Assembly: GCF_025363195.1 (NCBI RefSeq)
Contig: NZ_JANYEK010000177.1
Location: forward strand, 1-41,621
Length of the DNA: 41,621 nt
DNA from: Sphingomonas sp.
GTDB taxonomy: Bacteria; Pseudomonadota; Alphaproteobacteria; Sphingomonadales; Sphingomonadaceae
Direction of reading: 5' to 3'
In this document: positions 8,255 to 17,038 of the stretch, piece by piece
Layout: each line of letters begins with the position of its first letter
How positions within the stretch are numbered: position 1 is the stretch's first letter
The notes under the pieces: model-generated
The model's database searches: none
Seen by the model: only the letters and a program-made list of their open reading frames with translations
Told to the model about the DNA's origin: nothing
Program-made: the position numbers and the translations under genes

Positions 8255-9033
8255 GCGCCGGCAAAATCGACCCGATGGAACAGTTCATGGTCGAGCCGAT
8301 GATGGGCCGGTCCCTGCATGTGCTCGGTTACGACGTGTCGTTCACCAATTCGGCGTTCTTCATGATCGTCGTCTTCATGCTGCTCGCCCTGTTCATGTCG
8401 GGTGGCCTGAAGCGCCAGTTGGTTCCCGGTCGCTGGCAGGTGATGGCCGAGAGCGCGGTCAGCTTCATCGACAACATGGTCAACACCAGCATCGGCAAGG
8501 GCGGCAAGAAATTCGCGCCATACATCTTCTCCTTGTTCTTCTTCATCCTGTTCGCGAACCTGATCGGCGTCTTGCCGCTGGCGATCGTGCCCGGGCTGCA
8601 CACTTTCGCGGTGACAAGCCACATCACGCTCACCGCAATCCTGGCGTTCCTCTCGTTCGGCATCGTGCTGGCGGTCGGGCTGTTCAAGCACGGCTTCAGG
8701 TTCTTCTCGCTGTTCGTGCCGCACGGCGCACCGTTGTGGCTGATGCCGGTCATCATCCCGGTCGAGTTCGTATCGTTCATGGTGCGGCCGTTCAGCCTCG
8801 CCTTGCGATTGTTCGTCGCGATGACCGCGGGCCACATCCTGCTCGAAGTGTTCGGCAGCTTCGTGGTGCAGGGCCTGAATGCGGGCGGTCCGCTTGGCTG
8901 GCTGGTCAGTGCGCTAAGCTTTGTCATGATCGTCGGGGTCAGCGCGCTGGAATTGCTGGTCTGCGCGATTCAGGCTTATGTCTTCGCGCTGCTGACCTCG
9001 CTCTATCTGCACGACGCGGTGCACTTGCACTAG
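8251..9033 (+). CDS. atpB: F0F1 ATP synthase subunit a
   Basis: The stator half of the proton path in F0. The 260-residue polytopic protein has the family's N-terminal periplasmic part and five or six membrane helices. The essential arginine lies in SLALRLFVAMTAGH, at residue 186, and faces the c-ring glutamate. Conserved segments near ANLIGVLP and in the last helix (QAYVFALLTSLYL) are present. GTG start at 8251, overlapping atpI. It is followed by atpE after 57 bases. Confidence 0.97.
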   Translation: MSAGKIDPMEQFMVEPMMGRSLHVLGYDVSFTNSAFFMIVVFMLLALFMSGGLKRQLVPGRWQVMAESAVSFIDNMVNTSIGKGGKKFAPYIFSLFFFILFANLIGVLPLAIVPGLHTFAVTSHITLTAILAFLSFGIVLAVGLFKHGFRFFSLFVPHGAPLWLMPVIIPVEFVSFMVRPFSLALRLFVAMTAGHILLEVFGSFVVQGLNAGGPLGWLVSALSFVMIVGVSALELLVCAIQAYVFALLTSLYLHDAVHLH

Positions 9034-9090
9034 GGTTCGCGCAGCGGTTCGTTTTTCACTACCACACTGAATTGACTAGGGAGTTTTGAC

Positions 9091-9321
9091 ATGACTGATA
9101 CGGGTTTGATGTACATCGGTGCCGGCCTCGCAGCGATCGGCGTTGGCATGGCCGCGCTCGGCGTGGGCAATGTGTTCGGGTCGTTCCTCGAAGGCGCATT
9201 GCGCAATCCGGGCGCTGCCGACGGCCAGCAGGGTCGTCTGTTCATCGGTTTCGCCGCGTCGGAGCTGTTGGGCCTGATCGCCTTCGTCGTCGCGATCCTG
9301 ATCCTGTTCGTCGTCAAGTAA
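9091..9321 (+). CDS. atpE: F0F1 ATP synthase subunit c
   Basis: The proteolipid of the rotating c-ring. It has 76 residues in two helices joined by the polar RNPGA loop. The first helix has the packed glycine pattern AAIGVGMAALGVG. The proton-carrying carboxylate is Glu58 in AASELLGL. GGGAG lies seven bases before the ATG, a strong ribosome-binding site that fits the high copy number of c. Nothing unusual is seen in ion-binding residues, so it looks proton-driven. Confidence 0.97.
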   Translation: MTDTGLMYIGAGLAAIGVGMAALGVGNVFGSFLEGALRNPGAADGQQGRLFIGFAASELLGLIAFVVAILILFVVK

Positions 9322-9359
9322 CACTGACGATCTAACGACAACGAAGAGAGCATCCTTCA

Positions 9360-9854
9360 ATGCCGCAGCTTTCCCAGATCGGTGAGATCTACGCCTCGCA
9401 GCTGTTCTGGCTCGCGATCGTATTCGCGCTGATCTATTTCGGGATCGGCAGGGCGATGGTGCCCAAGATCGAGCGGACGATCGACGATCGGTCTGCTCGC
9501 GTCTCGGGTGACCTCGCTGCGGCGGAGGCGGCGCAAGCCCAGGCCCTGGCGTCCGAGGCCGCCTATCATAGCGGTCTCGACAGTGCCCGGGCCCAGGCAT
9601 TCAAGGCGGTGACGGAGGCCAAGACGAAGGCAGCGTCCGCTGCCGAAATCACGGTCAAGGCCGGCGACGCTGCGGCAGCGACCAGGCTGGCCGACGCGGC
9701 GACGCGGATCGACACCGCCAAGTCTGCGGCGGCGGTCGAGATCGAAGCCGCCACGGTGGATGCGGTGCAGGATATCGTCGCCAAGCTGTCCGGCGTGCAG
9801 ATCGATCGAGCGACGGTCGAGCAAAAGGTGAAGGCGGAATTGGCGCATGGCTGA
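9360..9854 (+). CDS. atpF': F0F1 ATP synthase subunit b'
   Basis: One of two unlike peripheral-stalk subunits used by alphaproteobacteria and photosynthetic bacteria. The 164-residue protein has one N-terminal membrane helix (LFWLAIVFALIYFGIG) and then a long Ala/Glu/Lys-rich coiled coil. It stands between subunit c and subunit b, as is usual for b'. Its end overlaps the next start by eight bases (ATGGCTGA). The b and b' labels rest mainly on gene order. Confidence 0.92.
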   Translation: MPQLSQIGEIYASQLFWLAIVFALIYFGIGRAMVPKIERTIDDRSARVSGDLAAAEAAQAQALASEAAYHSGLDSARAQAFKAVTEAKTKAASAAEITVKAGDAAAATRLADAATRIDTAKSAAAVEIEAATVDAVQDIVAKLSGVQIDRATVEQKVKAELAHG

Positions 9855-10401
9855 AGGTCATCCCGTGACAATGGTCGCCGAAACCGGCGTGGCCGAAGTG
9901 CATCACACCGATACGGCATTCGGCCTGGCCGCGCCGTGGTATGTCGCGCTGTCGATGGTCGTGGTGATCGCGATCATCCTGTGGAAGAAAGTGCCGACGA
10001 TGATCGCCGGCATGCTCGACGCCAAGATCGCGACGATCCGCCACGATCTGGACGAGGCCGCCAAGCTGCGCGCCGAGGCTGAGGCGCAACTGGCCGACGC
10101 CAAGCGGCGCAACGCGGCGAGCGCTGGCGATGCGGCGGCAATCGTCGCGCATGCCGAAGCCGAAGCGAAGCAGATGCTGGCCAAAGCCGAAGCGGATGCG
10201 GCGGAATTGGTCGCACGGCGTGGCAAGATGGCCGAGGACAAGATTTCCGCTGCCGAGCGTCTCGCCATCGCCGAGGTACGCGCGCATGCAGCGGATGCGG
10301 CGGCCAAGGCTGCGGCGTCGATCATCGCCGAGAAGCATGATGCCGGCGCCGACAAGGCTGTGGTGGATCGCACGATCGCCGGGCTGAGCCGCCTGAACTG
10401 A
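9847..10401 (+). CDS. atpF: F0F1 ATP synthase subunit b
   Basis: The second peripheral-stalk subunit. It has 184 residues: a hydrophilic N-terminus, a membrane helix (PWYVALSMVVVIAIILW) and an extended coiled coil rich in Ala, Glu and Lys that would reach the F1 delta subunit. It is the last gene of the F0 operon. F1 genes (atpHAGDC) are absent, as expected for alphaproteobacteria, where the two halves are encoded at separate loci. Confidence 0.94.
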   Translation: MAEGHPVTMVAETGVAEVHHTDTAFGLAAPWYVALSMVVVIAIILWKKVPTMIAGMLDAKIATIRHDLDEAAKLRAEAEAQLADAKRRNAASAGDAAAIVAHAEAEAKQMLAKAEADAAELVARRGKMAEDKISAAERLAIAEVRAHAADAAAKAAASIIAEKHDAGADKAVVDRTIAGLSRLN

Positions 10402-10523
10402 TAATTCTCTCCCTTCGTTGGGTGCGGCCACATTCGGTCCATCGACCGCATTTCGAATCGCAACTGATTACGCTATCCACCAAGCTGGCGGCGAATCATG
10501 CCGCTGCCTGGAGGGGATTCGTT

Positions 10524-10841
10524 ATGAAGTTCGTCATGCTCGGTGCCGCGATGATGCTGGTTGCCGTTCCTGCTTTCGCGCAGACTACATCTGCGCCGGT
10601 TGCGCCCGCGCCTGCCACCACGCCTGCGGCCAAGTTCACGCTCGACACGCCGATCGAGACGATCGTCGCCGATCCGGCCGGCAAGGCGGTGATCGAGAAG
10701 GATCTTCCAGGCACGACCACGCATCCGATGTACGACCAGTTCAAGACGATGAGCCTTAACCAGGTCGCGCCGATGGCTGCTGACAAGATGACCCCTGTGC
10801 TGATGGCCAAGGTGCAGGCCGATCTCGCAACGGTAAAGTAG
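10524..10841 (+). CDS. Small exported protein of unknown function
   Basis: A 105-residue protein with a clean signal peptide (MKFVMLGAAMMLVAVPAFA, cleavage before QTTSA). A short Ala/Pro/Thr-rich linker follows, then a compact domain with DTPIETIVADPAGKAVIEKD and THPMYDQFKTMSL. I chose ATG 10524 because GGAGGGG lies seven bases upstream and the signal peptide starts there. The IVADPAGKAVIEKDLPG pattern resembles a small alphaproteobacterial periplasmic family and also occurs as a domain of larger secreted enzymes. No function can be assigned. Confidence 0.8.
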   Translation: MKFVMLGAAMMLVAVPAFAQTTSAPVAPAPATTPAAKFTLDTPIETIVADPAGKAVIEKDLPGTTTHPMYDQFKTMSLNQVAPMAADKMTPVLMAKVQADLATVK

Positions 10842-10985
10842 GACCTGCTTTATACTGCCGTCATCTCGGATGTGATCCGGCAGCCAACGTGCCGCAAATT
10901 CGCGAATGATTGAACGCGCGGTACGTCGGACTCCGGATCAATCCGGCATTGATGCCATTCCGATCGGTACGAAGCTTTGCATTCC

Positions 10986-11024
10986 CGCGAAGGCGGGAAC
11001 CCAGTCGGGGTTCCCGCCTTCGCG
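10986..11024. repeat. Perfect 17-bp inverted repeat
   Basis: The left arm at 10986-11002 and the right arm at 11008-11024 are exactly complementary over 17 bases with a five-base loop (AGTCG). The core of the arm is CGCGAAGGCGGGAACCC, a common type of dispersed intergenic palindrome in sphingomonads. It is flanked by ATTCC on one side and AGAGAA on the other. Confidence 0.8.
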
Positions 11025-11055
11025 AGAGAATAAGAAGCTAAGGCGACACGCTGTC

Positions 11056-11085
11056 TTGGGCGCGTACTTGTCGCGCGGGTACAAT
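11056..11085 (+). promoter_or_regulatory. Candidate uvrC promoter
   Basis: TTGGGC at 11056-11061, an 18-base spacer and TACAAT at 11080-11085. It lies 85 bases before the preferred uvrC start and just after the inverted repeat. A GATTC (CcrM-type GANTC) site follows at 11095. Confidence 0.4.
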
Positions 11086-11169
11086 TCCCGACGTGATTCG
11101 GCAGGACGGCTTTGGCTTTGCGGCGAGGGCGGCTGGTTTGCGGGAAGGAAAGTCCCTAAATCACCCGCG

Positions 11170-13110
11170 ATGTCATCGCCCAATGCCCCCGACCGGTTCA
11201 ACGAAGAGAAATCCACCTTTGCCGTGCGCGGCGGGGGGGACGCGCCCGATCTCGAGGCCGGCGTCGCGGCGATCCGCAATGTGCTGGCGACGTTGCCGGC
11301 CCGGCCCGGCGTATACCGAATGCAGGATGCGCGCGGCGACGTGTTGTATGTCGGCAAGGCGCGCGCGCTGAAGAATCGCGTGACCAATTATACCCAGGTC
11401 GATCGGCTGTCGAAGCGGTTGCAGCGGATGATCGCGCAGACCCGGTCGATGACGATCGTGACGACCAATAACGAGGCCGAGGCGTTGTTGCTCGAAGCGC
11501 AACTGATCAAGCGCTATCGCCCGCCCTACAACGTGCTGTTGCGTGACGATAAGTCGTTCCCGTTCATCCTGTTGCGCGAGGATCACGAGTTTCCGCGTAT
11601 TCAGAAGCATCGCGGGGCACGCCGGGCGAAGGGCAATTATTACGGGCCGTTCGCCAGTGCCGGTTCGGTCAACAACACATTGAATGCGTTGCAGAAACTG
11701 TTCCTGCTGCGGAGTTGTACCGACGGTTTTTTCAAGACGCGCGATCGACCATGCTTGTTGTATCAGATCAAGCGCTGTTCGGCGCCGTGTGTCGGGCGGA
11801 TCGGACAGGCGGAATATAGCGAACTGATCGGCGACGCGAAGGCGTTCCTCGGCGGTAAATCGACGCAGGTTCAGGCCAAGCTGGGCGCGCAGATGGAGAA
11901 AGCGGCGGAGGCGATGGATTTCGAACTCGCCGCGATCCTGCGCGACCGATTGCGCGCGCTGACCTTCATCCAGGGCACGCAGGCGATCAATGCGGAAGGT
12001 TTGGGCGATGCCGACATCTTCGCGATGGCCAATGCGAACGGCGTGATCGGCATCCAGGCGTTCTTCATCCGTGGCGGGCAGAATTGGGGGCATCGCAGCT
12101 TCTTCCCTGCGCACACCAACGATGTCGCGGAAGACGAGGTGCTGACCAGCTTCCTGATGCAATTCTATGAGGAGGTGCCGCCGCCGCGCAGCATCTTCGT
12201 CGATCGCGATTTGCCCGAGGCGGAACTGCTCGAGGAGGCGCTGGGTGGGGCGGTCGGCTTCAAGGTCAGCCTGTCGGTGCCACAGCGGGGCACGCGGCGG
12301 CGCTTGCTCGAACAGGCGCAACGCAATGCGGTTGAGGCGTTGGAACGACGGCTGGCGGAAAGCACGACGCAGGCGAAATTGCTGCGCGAGGTGGCGGAAC
12401 TGTTCGACCTGCCCGAGCCGCCGGACCGGATCGAGGTGTATGACAACAGCCATATCCAGGGCACGAATGCGCTGGGTGCGATGGTCGTCGCCGGGCCGGA
12501 GGGGTTCCGGAAAGGCCAATATCGCAAGTTCAACATCAAGAATCCGGATACGAAGCCGGGCGACGATTTCGCGATGATGCGCGAGGTGTTCCAGCGGCGG
12601 TTTGCCAAATTTGCGAAAGACGACGCATTGACGGATGATCCGGATCGTGACGCGGGCGACTGGCCGGATCTGGTGCTGGTCGACGGCGGACGCGGGCAGT
12701 TGAACGCGGTAAAGGGCGTGCTGGAGGACATGGGCATCGAGGATGTCTGCCTGGTCGGGATCGCCAAGGGGCCGCATCACGGGCGCGACGGGCGCGAAGT
12801 GTTCCACATGCTCGACGGGCGCGAGTTCCAGCTGCCGGTCAACGCGCCGGTGTTGTTCTATCTCCAGCGGCTGCGCGACGAGGTGCATCGGTTCGCGATC
12901 GGTGCGCACCGGGCGAAGCGCGCCAAGGCGATCGGCGCGAGCCCGCTGGATGAGGTTCCCGGCATCGGCCCGGCGCGCAAGAAGGCGTTGCTGATGCACT
13001 TTGGCACGGGCCGTGCGGTGCGCAATGCGAGTTTGGCGGACTTGCAACAGGCACCGGGGGTGTCGGCGGGTGTGGCGCAGCAGGTGTACGACTTTTACCA
13101 CGGGCGGTGA
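11170..13110 (+). CDS. uvrC: Excinuclease ABC subunit C
   Basis: Makes the dual incision around bulky DNA lesions after UvrAB loading. The 646-residue product has the full layout. The GIY-YIG nuclease starts at RPGVYRMQDARGDVLYVGKA. A four-cysteine region (LLRSCTDGFF to CSAPCVGRI) follows, then a UVR domain (EAMDFELAAILRDRL). The C-terminal RNase H-like nuclease contains YDNSHIQGTN and LVDGGRGQL, and the end carries helix-hairpin-helix motifs (VPGIGPARKKALL). The frame is open upstream to 10906, but that part is repeat DNA; ATG 11170 gives the normal length. Confidence 0.96.
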   Translation: MSSPNAPDRFNEEKSTFAVRGGGDAPDLEAGVAAIRNVLATLPARPGVYRMQDARGDVLYVGKARALKNRVTNYTQVDRLSKRLQRMIAQTRSMTIVTTNNEAEALLLEAQLIKRYRPPYNVLLRDDKSFPFILLREDHEFPRIQKHRGARRAKGNYYGPFASAGSVNNTLNALQKLFLLRSCTDGFFKTRDRPCLLYQIKRCSAPCVGRIGQAEYSELIGDAKAFLGGKSTQVQAKLGAQMEKAAEAMDFELAAILRDRLRALTFIQGTQAINAEGLGDADIFAMANANGVIGIQAFFIRGGQNWGHRSFFPAHTNDVAEDEVLTSFLMQFYEEVPPPRSIFVDRDLPEAELLEEALGGAVGFKVSLSVPQRGTRRRLLEQAQRNAVEALERRLAESTTQAKLLREVAELFDLPEPPDRIEVYDNSHIQGTNALGAMVVAGPEGFRKGQYRKFNIKNPDTKPGDDFAMMREVFQRRFAKFAKDDALTDDPDRDAGDWPDLVLVDGGRGQLNAVKGVLEDMGIEDVCLVGIAKGPHHGRDGREVFHMLDGREFQLPVNAPVLFYLQRLRDEVHRFAIGAHRAKRAKAIGASPLDEVPGIGPARKKALLMHFGTGRAVRNASLADLQQAPGVSAGVAQQVYDFYHGR

Positions 13111-13169
13111 TGTGTGCTCTTCCCTCGGGGGATGGGCAGAAAAGGCGCGTATTTCTTTCCCGATCCCGC

Positions 13170-13197
13170 TTGTCGCCGTGCGGAGTGGCGTTAGACT
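13170..13197 (+). promoter_or_regulatory. Candidate promoter for the transglutaminase/TPR gene
   Basis: TTGTCG at 13170-13175, a 16-base spacer and TAGACT at 13192-13197. Transcription would start about 20 bases before the ATG at 13224, leaving room for the GGGGG ribosome-binding site near 13212-13216. Confidence 0.45.
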
Positions 13198-13223
13198 GAC
13201 CGCCATATCTCGGGGGTAAATTC

Positions 13224-16019
13224 ATGTTTCGGCGTCCGTTCTTCTTCGCCCTGATGGCGTCGGCAACTGTTGTGCATGCCAGCGACAAGCCGCTTTATGC
13301 GCCGGCACCGGATTGGGTGAAGCCCGCGCCGCCGATCGATACGAGCAAGATCAAGGACGATTCGCCGATCTTCCTGATTCTCGACAGCCAGCAGCGGCTG
13401 AAGGATGGCGAGGTGACGGTCTATGCCGAGACGGCAGCGCGCGTCGCCTCGACGCAGGTGCTCGATTCGCTCGGTACGGTTACGCTGCCGTGGCAGCCGG
13501 ACAAGGGCGACCTGATCATCCACAAAGCGGAAATCGTGCGTGGCACCGAGCGGATCGACCTGCTCAAGAGCGGTGAGCGGTTCTCGGTATTGCGGCGCGA
13601 GGAGCAGCTCGAGCAGCGCATGCTGAACGGCGTGCTGACCGCGACGATGCCGGTGGAAGGGCTGCGCGTCGGCGACGTGCTGCATCTGATGTTCTCGACG
13701 ACGCAGAAAGATGCGGCGTTGCAGGACAATGTGCAGGGCTTCGCGCAACTCGCGACCGACCCGGTACGCGCCGAGTTCGGGCGGGTGCGCATGGTGTGGC
13801 CCGAGGGGCGCGACGTGCGCTGGAAAGCGGAAGCGAGCGGCGTGGCTCCGGTGGTGACCAAGGTGAGCGGCTACAACGAACTCACGATCACCGTGCCGTT
13901 GGACAAGCCGCCGGAGATGCCGGGCGACGCGCCGTCGCGCTATCGCCACGCGCCGCTGCTGGAGGCGACCAGCTTCGCCGATTGGTCGGCAATCTCGAAG
14001 GTGATGGCACCGCTGTACGACACCAAGGGCCTGATCGTGCCGGGCAGCCCGCTGGCGGCCGAGGTGGCGAAGATCGCCGCCGCGCAGAGCGATCCGCTGA
14101 AGCGCGCGGCGCTGGCGCTGCAGTTGGTGCAGGAGAAGGTGCGCTATCTGTTCAAGGGTATGGATGGTGGCAATTACGTGCCGCAGACGCCGACCCAGAC
14201 CTGGACCGTGCGCTATGGCGACTGCAAAGCCAAGACATTGTTATTGTTGGCGATGCTGCGCGAATTGGGGATCGAGGCGGAGCCGGTGCTGGCCAACAGC
14301 CAGTTCGGCGATTGGGTTCCGGAGCGGCTGCCGACGCCGGGCGCGTTCGACCATGTCTTCGTGCGCGCGACCATCGCCGGTGAAAGCCTGTGGCTTGATG
14401 GCACGGGCGGCGGCACGTTACTCGCCGACATCCGCAATACACCGTCCTTCCGCAACGTGCTGCCGTTGCGGGCAGCCGGATCAGGGCTGATCCAGATTCC
14501 ATCGCGCTTCAACGCGCGGCCGGATCTGTCGGTGGAGCTGACGCGCGACGAATCCGCCGGGCTAAATTTCCCTGCGCCGTTCACGCTGGCGATGACGGTG
14601 CGGGGGCAATTGGCGCAAATGCTGCGATCGGCGCAGGCGCAGGCGAGCAAGGATCAGATGATCGGGATGGCCGCCAAGATGGGCGAGAATTATGTCGGAT
14701 CGGCCACGATGGTCACGCGCAAATTGACCTTCGACGACGCCACCGGCACGGCCACCGTCACCGCGACCGGCGTGACCTATACCGACTGGAACCGCGAAAA
14801 CGAACGCTATCGCGCGAAGAGCGATCCGGGCGTCGATGCGCTGAAGTTCGATCCCGATCGCAGCCGCGCGGCGTGGCGGGATATTCCCGTCAGCACCGGC
14901 GAGAATGGCAGTTTCGTGCTCCACACCAAGGTGCGCCTGCCCGATGGCGGCAAGGGCTTCACGCTGGAAGGCAACACCAAGCTGTCGGATATGCTGGCCG
15001 GCGGTCAGGTCGATCGCACCGCGACTTTGGCCGATGGCTGGCTCACCAGCGACGTGACGATGAAGACGACGGGTGCCGAAATTCTCGCTGCCGATATTCC
15101 GGTGGTGCGCCAGAAACTCGCTTTGACTCAGCAGCATCTGCTGCGGGTGGTCGCGCCGGCAGGGTATCCGGCGCCGTGGCAGGTGGTGCAGGAAGGCAAG
15201 GCCGCGCATCGCTTCGATCCGGTCCTCGCGGTGTATAAAGCGGGCGTCGTGGATCAGCCAGGCAAGGCGACCCCGTTCACCAACCGCGCGTGGTTCCTGG
15301 AACGGATCTATGAGTGGCAGCCGGCGATCGACGATATCGGTTGCGCGATCGCGATCGACCCGACGGCGGACAATTACCTGTGGCGCGGGCGGCTATATTG
15401 GCAGCTGGGCGATAGGGACAAGGCGCTGGCCGACATGCTGGAGGCGCGCAAGATCGATCCCGCATCCGATGGCGTGGTTCAGCGCCTCGCCGGTCTCTAC
15501 GCGGATCGCAAGGAATTCGACAAGGGACTGGCGCTGCTCGACACGCGGATCGATGAGGGGGGCAAGGACAAGACCAGTTTCATGTCGGGCAAGGCGGAAA
15601 TCCTCGGTCAGGCTGGCCGGAAAGACGATGCCATCACGACGATCGATGCCGCCATCGCCGCCAAGCCGGGCGCGCCCGATCTGCTTAACAGCCGCTGCTG
15701 GCTGAAGGGCACGCTGAACGTGATGCTCGACACCGCGCTGAAGGATTGCACCAAGGCGATCGCGCTCTCCGATTCCTCGGAGAAGGTGCTCGACAGCCGG
15801 GCGATGGTGTATTTTCGTTTGAACCAAATGGACGATGCGCTGGCGGATCTGAACACCGCGCTGGAACAGGACCCGAGCCTGGAGGCCAGCCTGTATATGC
15901 GCGGGGTGATCCACAAGAAGCTGGGTGATGCCAAAGCGGCAGAGACCGATCTGGCTGCGGCGCGGCTGATGCGGCCGACGATCGACAAGACGTATGCCCG
16001 GTATGGAATCGTGCCCTGA
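13224..16019 (+). CDS. Exported DUF3857/transglutaminase-like protein with TPRs
   Basis: A 931-residue exported protein. The N-terminal signal peptide ends at about VVHAS. A DUF3857-type beta domain follows (about residues 45-250), then a transglutaminase-like domain with an intact catalytic triad: Cys334 in YGDCKAKT, His377 in FDHVFV and Asp392 in WLDGTGGG. The C-terminal third has TPR-like helix pairs (NYLWRGRLYWQLGDRDKAL; ALADLNTALEQDPSLEASLY). Family members are usually periplasmic or envelope-linked; substrates are mostly unknown. Whether it crosslinks or cleaves peptides cannot be told. The deacetylase/acyltransferase pair follows on the same strand after 68 bases. Confidence 0.85.
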   Translation: MFRRPFFFALMASATVVHASDKPLYAPAPDWVKPAPPIDTSKIKDDSPIFLILDSQQRLKDGEVTVYAETAARVASTQVLDSLGTVTLPWQPDKGDLIIHKAEIVRGTERIDLLKSGERFSVLRREEQLEQRMLNGVLTATMPVEGLRVGDVLHLMFSTTQKDAALQDNVQGFAQLATDPVRAEFGRVRMVWPEGRDVRWKAEASGVAPVVTKVSGYNELTITVPLDKPPEMPGDAPSRYRHAPLLEATSFADWSAISKVMAPLYDTKGLIVPGSPLAAEVAKIAAAQSDPLKRAALALQLVQEKVRYLFKGMDGGNYVPQTPTQTWTVRYGDCKAKTLLLLAMLRELGIEAEPVLANSQFGDWVPERLPTPGAFDHVFVRATIAGESLWLDGTGGGTLLADIRNTPSFRNVLPLRAAGSGLIQIPSRFNARPDLSVELTRDESAGLNFPAPFTLAMTVRGQLAQMLRSAQAQASKDQMIGMAAKMGENYVGSATMVTRKLTFDDATGTATVTATGVTYTDWNRENERYRAKSDPGVDALKFDPDRSRAAWRDIPVSTGENGSFVLHTKVRLPDGGKGFTLEGNTKLSDMLAGGQVDRTATLADGWLTSDVTMKTTGAEILAADIPVVRQKLALTQQHLLRVVAPAGYPAPWQVVQEGKAAHRFDPVLAVYKAGVVDQPGKATPFTNRAWFLERIYEWQPAIDDIGCAIAIDPTADNYLWRGRLYWQLGDRDKALADMLEARKIDPASDGVVQRLAGLYADRKEFDKGLALLDTRIDEGGKDKTSFMSGKAEILGQAGRKDDAITTIDAAIAAKPGAPDLLNSRCWLKGTLNVMLDTALKDCTKAIALSDSSEKVLDSRAMVYFRLNQMDDALADLNTALEQDPSLEASLYMRGVIHKKLGDAKAAETDLAAARLMRPTIDKTYARYGIVP

Positions 16020-16087
16020 AGTCTCCGCCACGGTCCTGACCCGGCTTTATTGGGAAAATCTTCACCTCACGGCTTTACGCCCTTGGC

Positions 16088-17038
16088 ATGACCCCAGTTT
16101 TCCTGACCGTGGACACCGAAATCGCGTGGCGCCATCACGCTGCCGGGCTCGAAATGCCGACCTTGTTCGAACGCTCGATCGAGCCGGCCGGTGTGGGCAT
16201 CAGCTACCAGCTTGCGCAGTTGAAGCGATATGAGCTGAAGGCTTGCTTCTTCGTCGATCCGATGCCGGCCTTGCTGTTCGGGCTGGAACCGTTTCGCCGC
16301 CTGATCGGGAGCATCCGAGAGGCGGGGCAGGAGGTTCAATTGCACCTGCACCCGAACTGGACCGGGGCCAAAGCGGGCGATGGTGGCGCGGCGCATGCCC
16401 GGTTCGAGATGGTCGAATATAGCGAGGCGGATCAGGCCGCGCTCATCGCCGGTGCGCGCGACCTGCTGGTCGCGGCGGGGGCCGAGCAGCCGGTGGCATT
16501 TCGCAGCGGCAGTTACGCCGCGAACGACGCCACGTTGCGCGCGCTCGCCCAGCTCGGGCTGCGCTACGACAGCAGCCATAACGGTGCCGAACACCCCTGG
16601 CCCAGCCTGATCGATTTGCCGGTGCGCCAGATCGCGCCGATCATGCATCAGGGGATGATCGAGGTGCCGGTGACGGTGATCGAGGATCGCCCGGGGTCGC
16701 TGCGCAATTTCCAGATCTGCGCGCTGTCGAGCGGGGAGATGCTGGCCGCGCTCGACCATGCGGTGGATTACGATCATGCCGCAGTGACGATCGTCAGCCA
16801 CAGCTTCGAACTCGCCAACCGCTCCGGCACGCGGCCCAACAGCGTCCACGTCCGGCGCTTCGAGGCCTTGTGCATGATGCTGGCCGATCGCGCGGCGACG
16901 CTGCCGACGACGCATTTCGCCGGCGCCGACCTGCGGCTCGACAATGTGGACGAACCGCTTGGACCCAGCCCGTTGCGGTCGAGTTGGCGGCACGCCGAAC
17001 AGTTATGGTCGAACGTGATCGAGGAACGCGCGGCGTGA
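16088..17038 (+). CDS. Polysaccharide deacetylase-like protein
   Basis: A 316-residue protein with NodB-fold features. TVDTE near the N-terminus supplies the likely catalytic Asp9, and LHLHP supplies His86 and His88 for metal binding; FRSGSYAAND matches the conserved arginine strand. Enzymes of this fold remove N- or O-acetyl groups from sugars. There is no signal peptide, so it may act on a cytoplasmic lipid-linked or nucleotide sugar. Its stop overlaps the next start as GTGA. No good ribosome-binding site precedes ATG 16088, hinting at coupling to the gene before it. Confidence 0.8.
   Translation: MTPVFLTVDTEIAWRHHAAGLEMPTLFERSIEPAGVGISYQLAQLKRYELKACFFVDPMPALLFGLEPFRRLIGSIREAGQEVQLHLHPNWTGAKAGDGGAAHARFEMVEYSEADQAALIAGARDLLVAAGAEQPVAFRSGSYAANDATLRALAQLGLRYDSSHNGAEHPWPSLIDLPVRQIAPIMHQGMIEVPVTVIEDRPGSLRNFQICALSSGEMLAALDHAVDYDHAAVTIVSHSFELANRSGTRPNSVHVRRFEALCMMLADRAATLPTTHFAGADLRLDNVDEPLGPSPLRSSWRHAEQLWSNVIEERAA

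Larger units (their letters stand above)
10842..11169. other. Intergenic region before uvrC
   Basis: 328 bases without a gene. It holds a CTGCCG/CGGCAG partial dyad near 10855-10884, the long perfect hairpin at 10986-11024, and a candidate uvrC promoter at 11056-11085. Frames run open through it into uvrC, but coding there looks random and is interrupted by the repeat. Confidence 0.6.

Noticed and set aside
11173-13206. A 677-codon open frame antisense to uvrC
   Set aside because: Mirror of a well-conserved gene, with Arg/His/Gln-rich composition and no recognisable domain.
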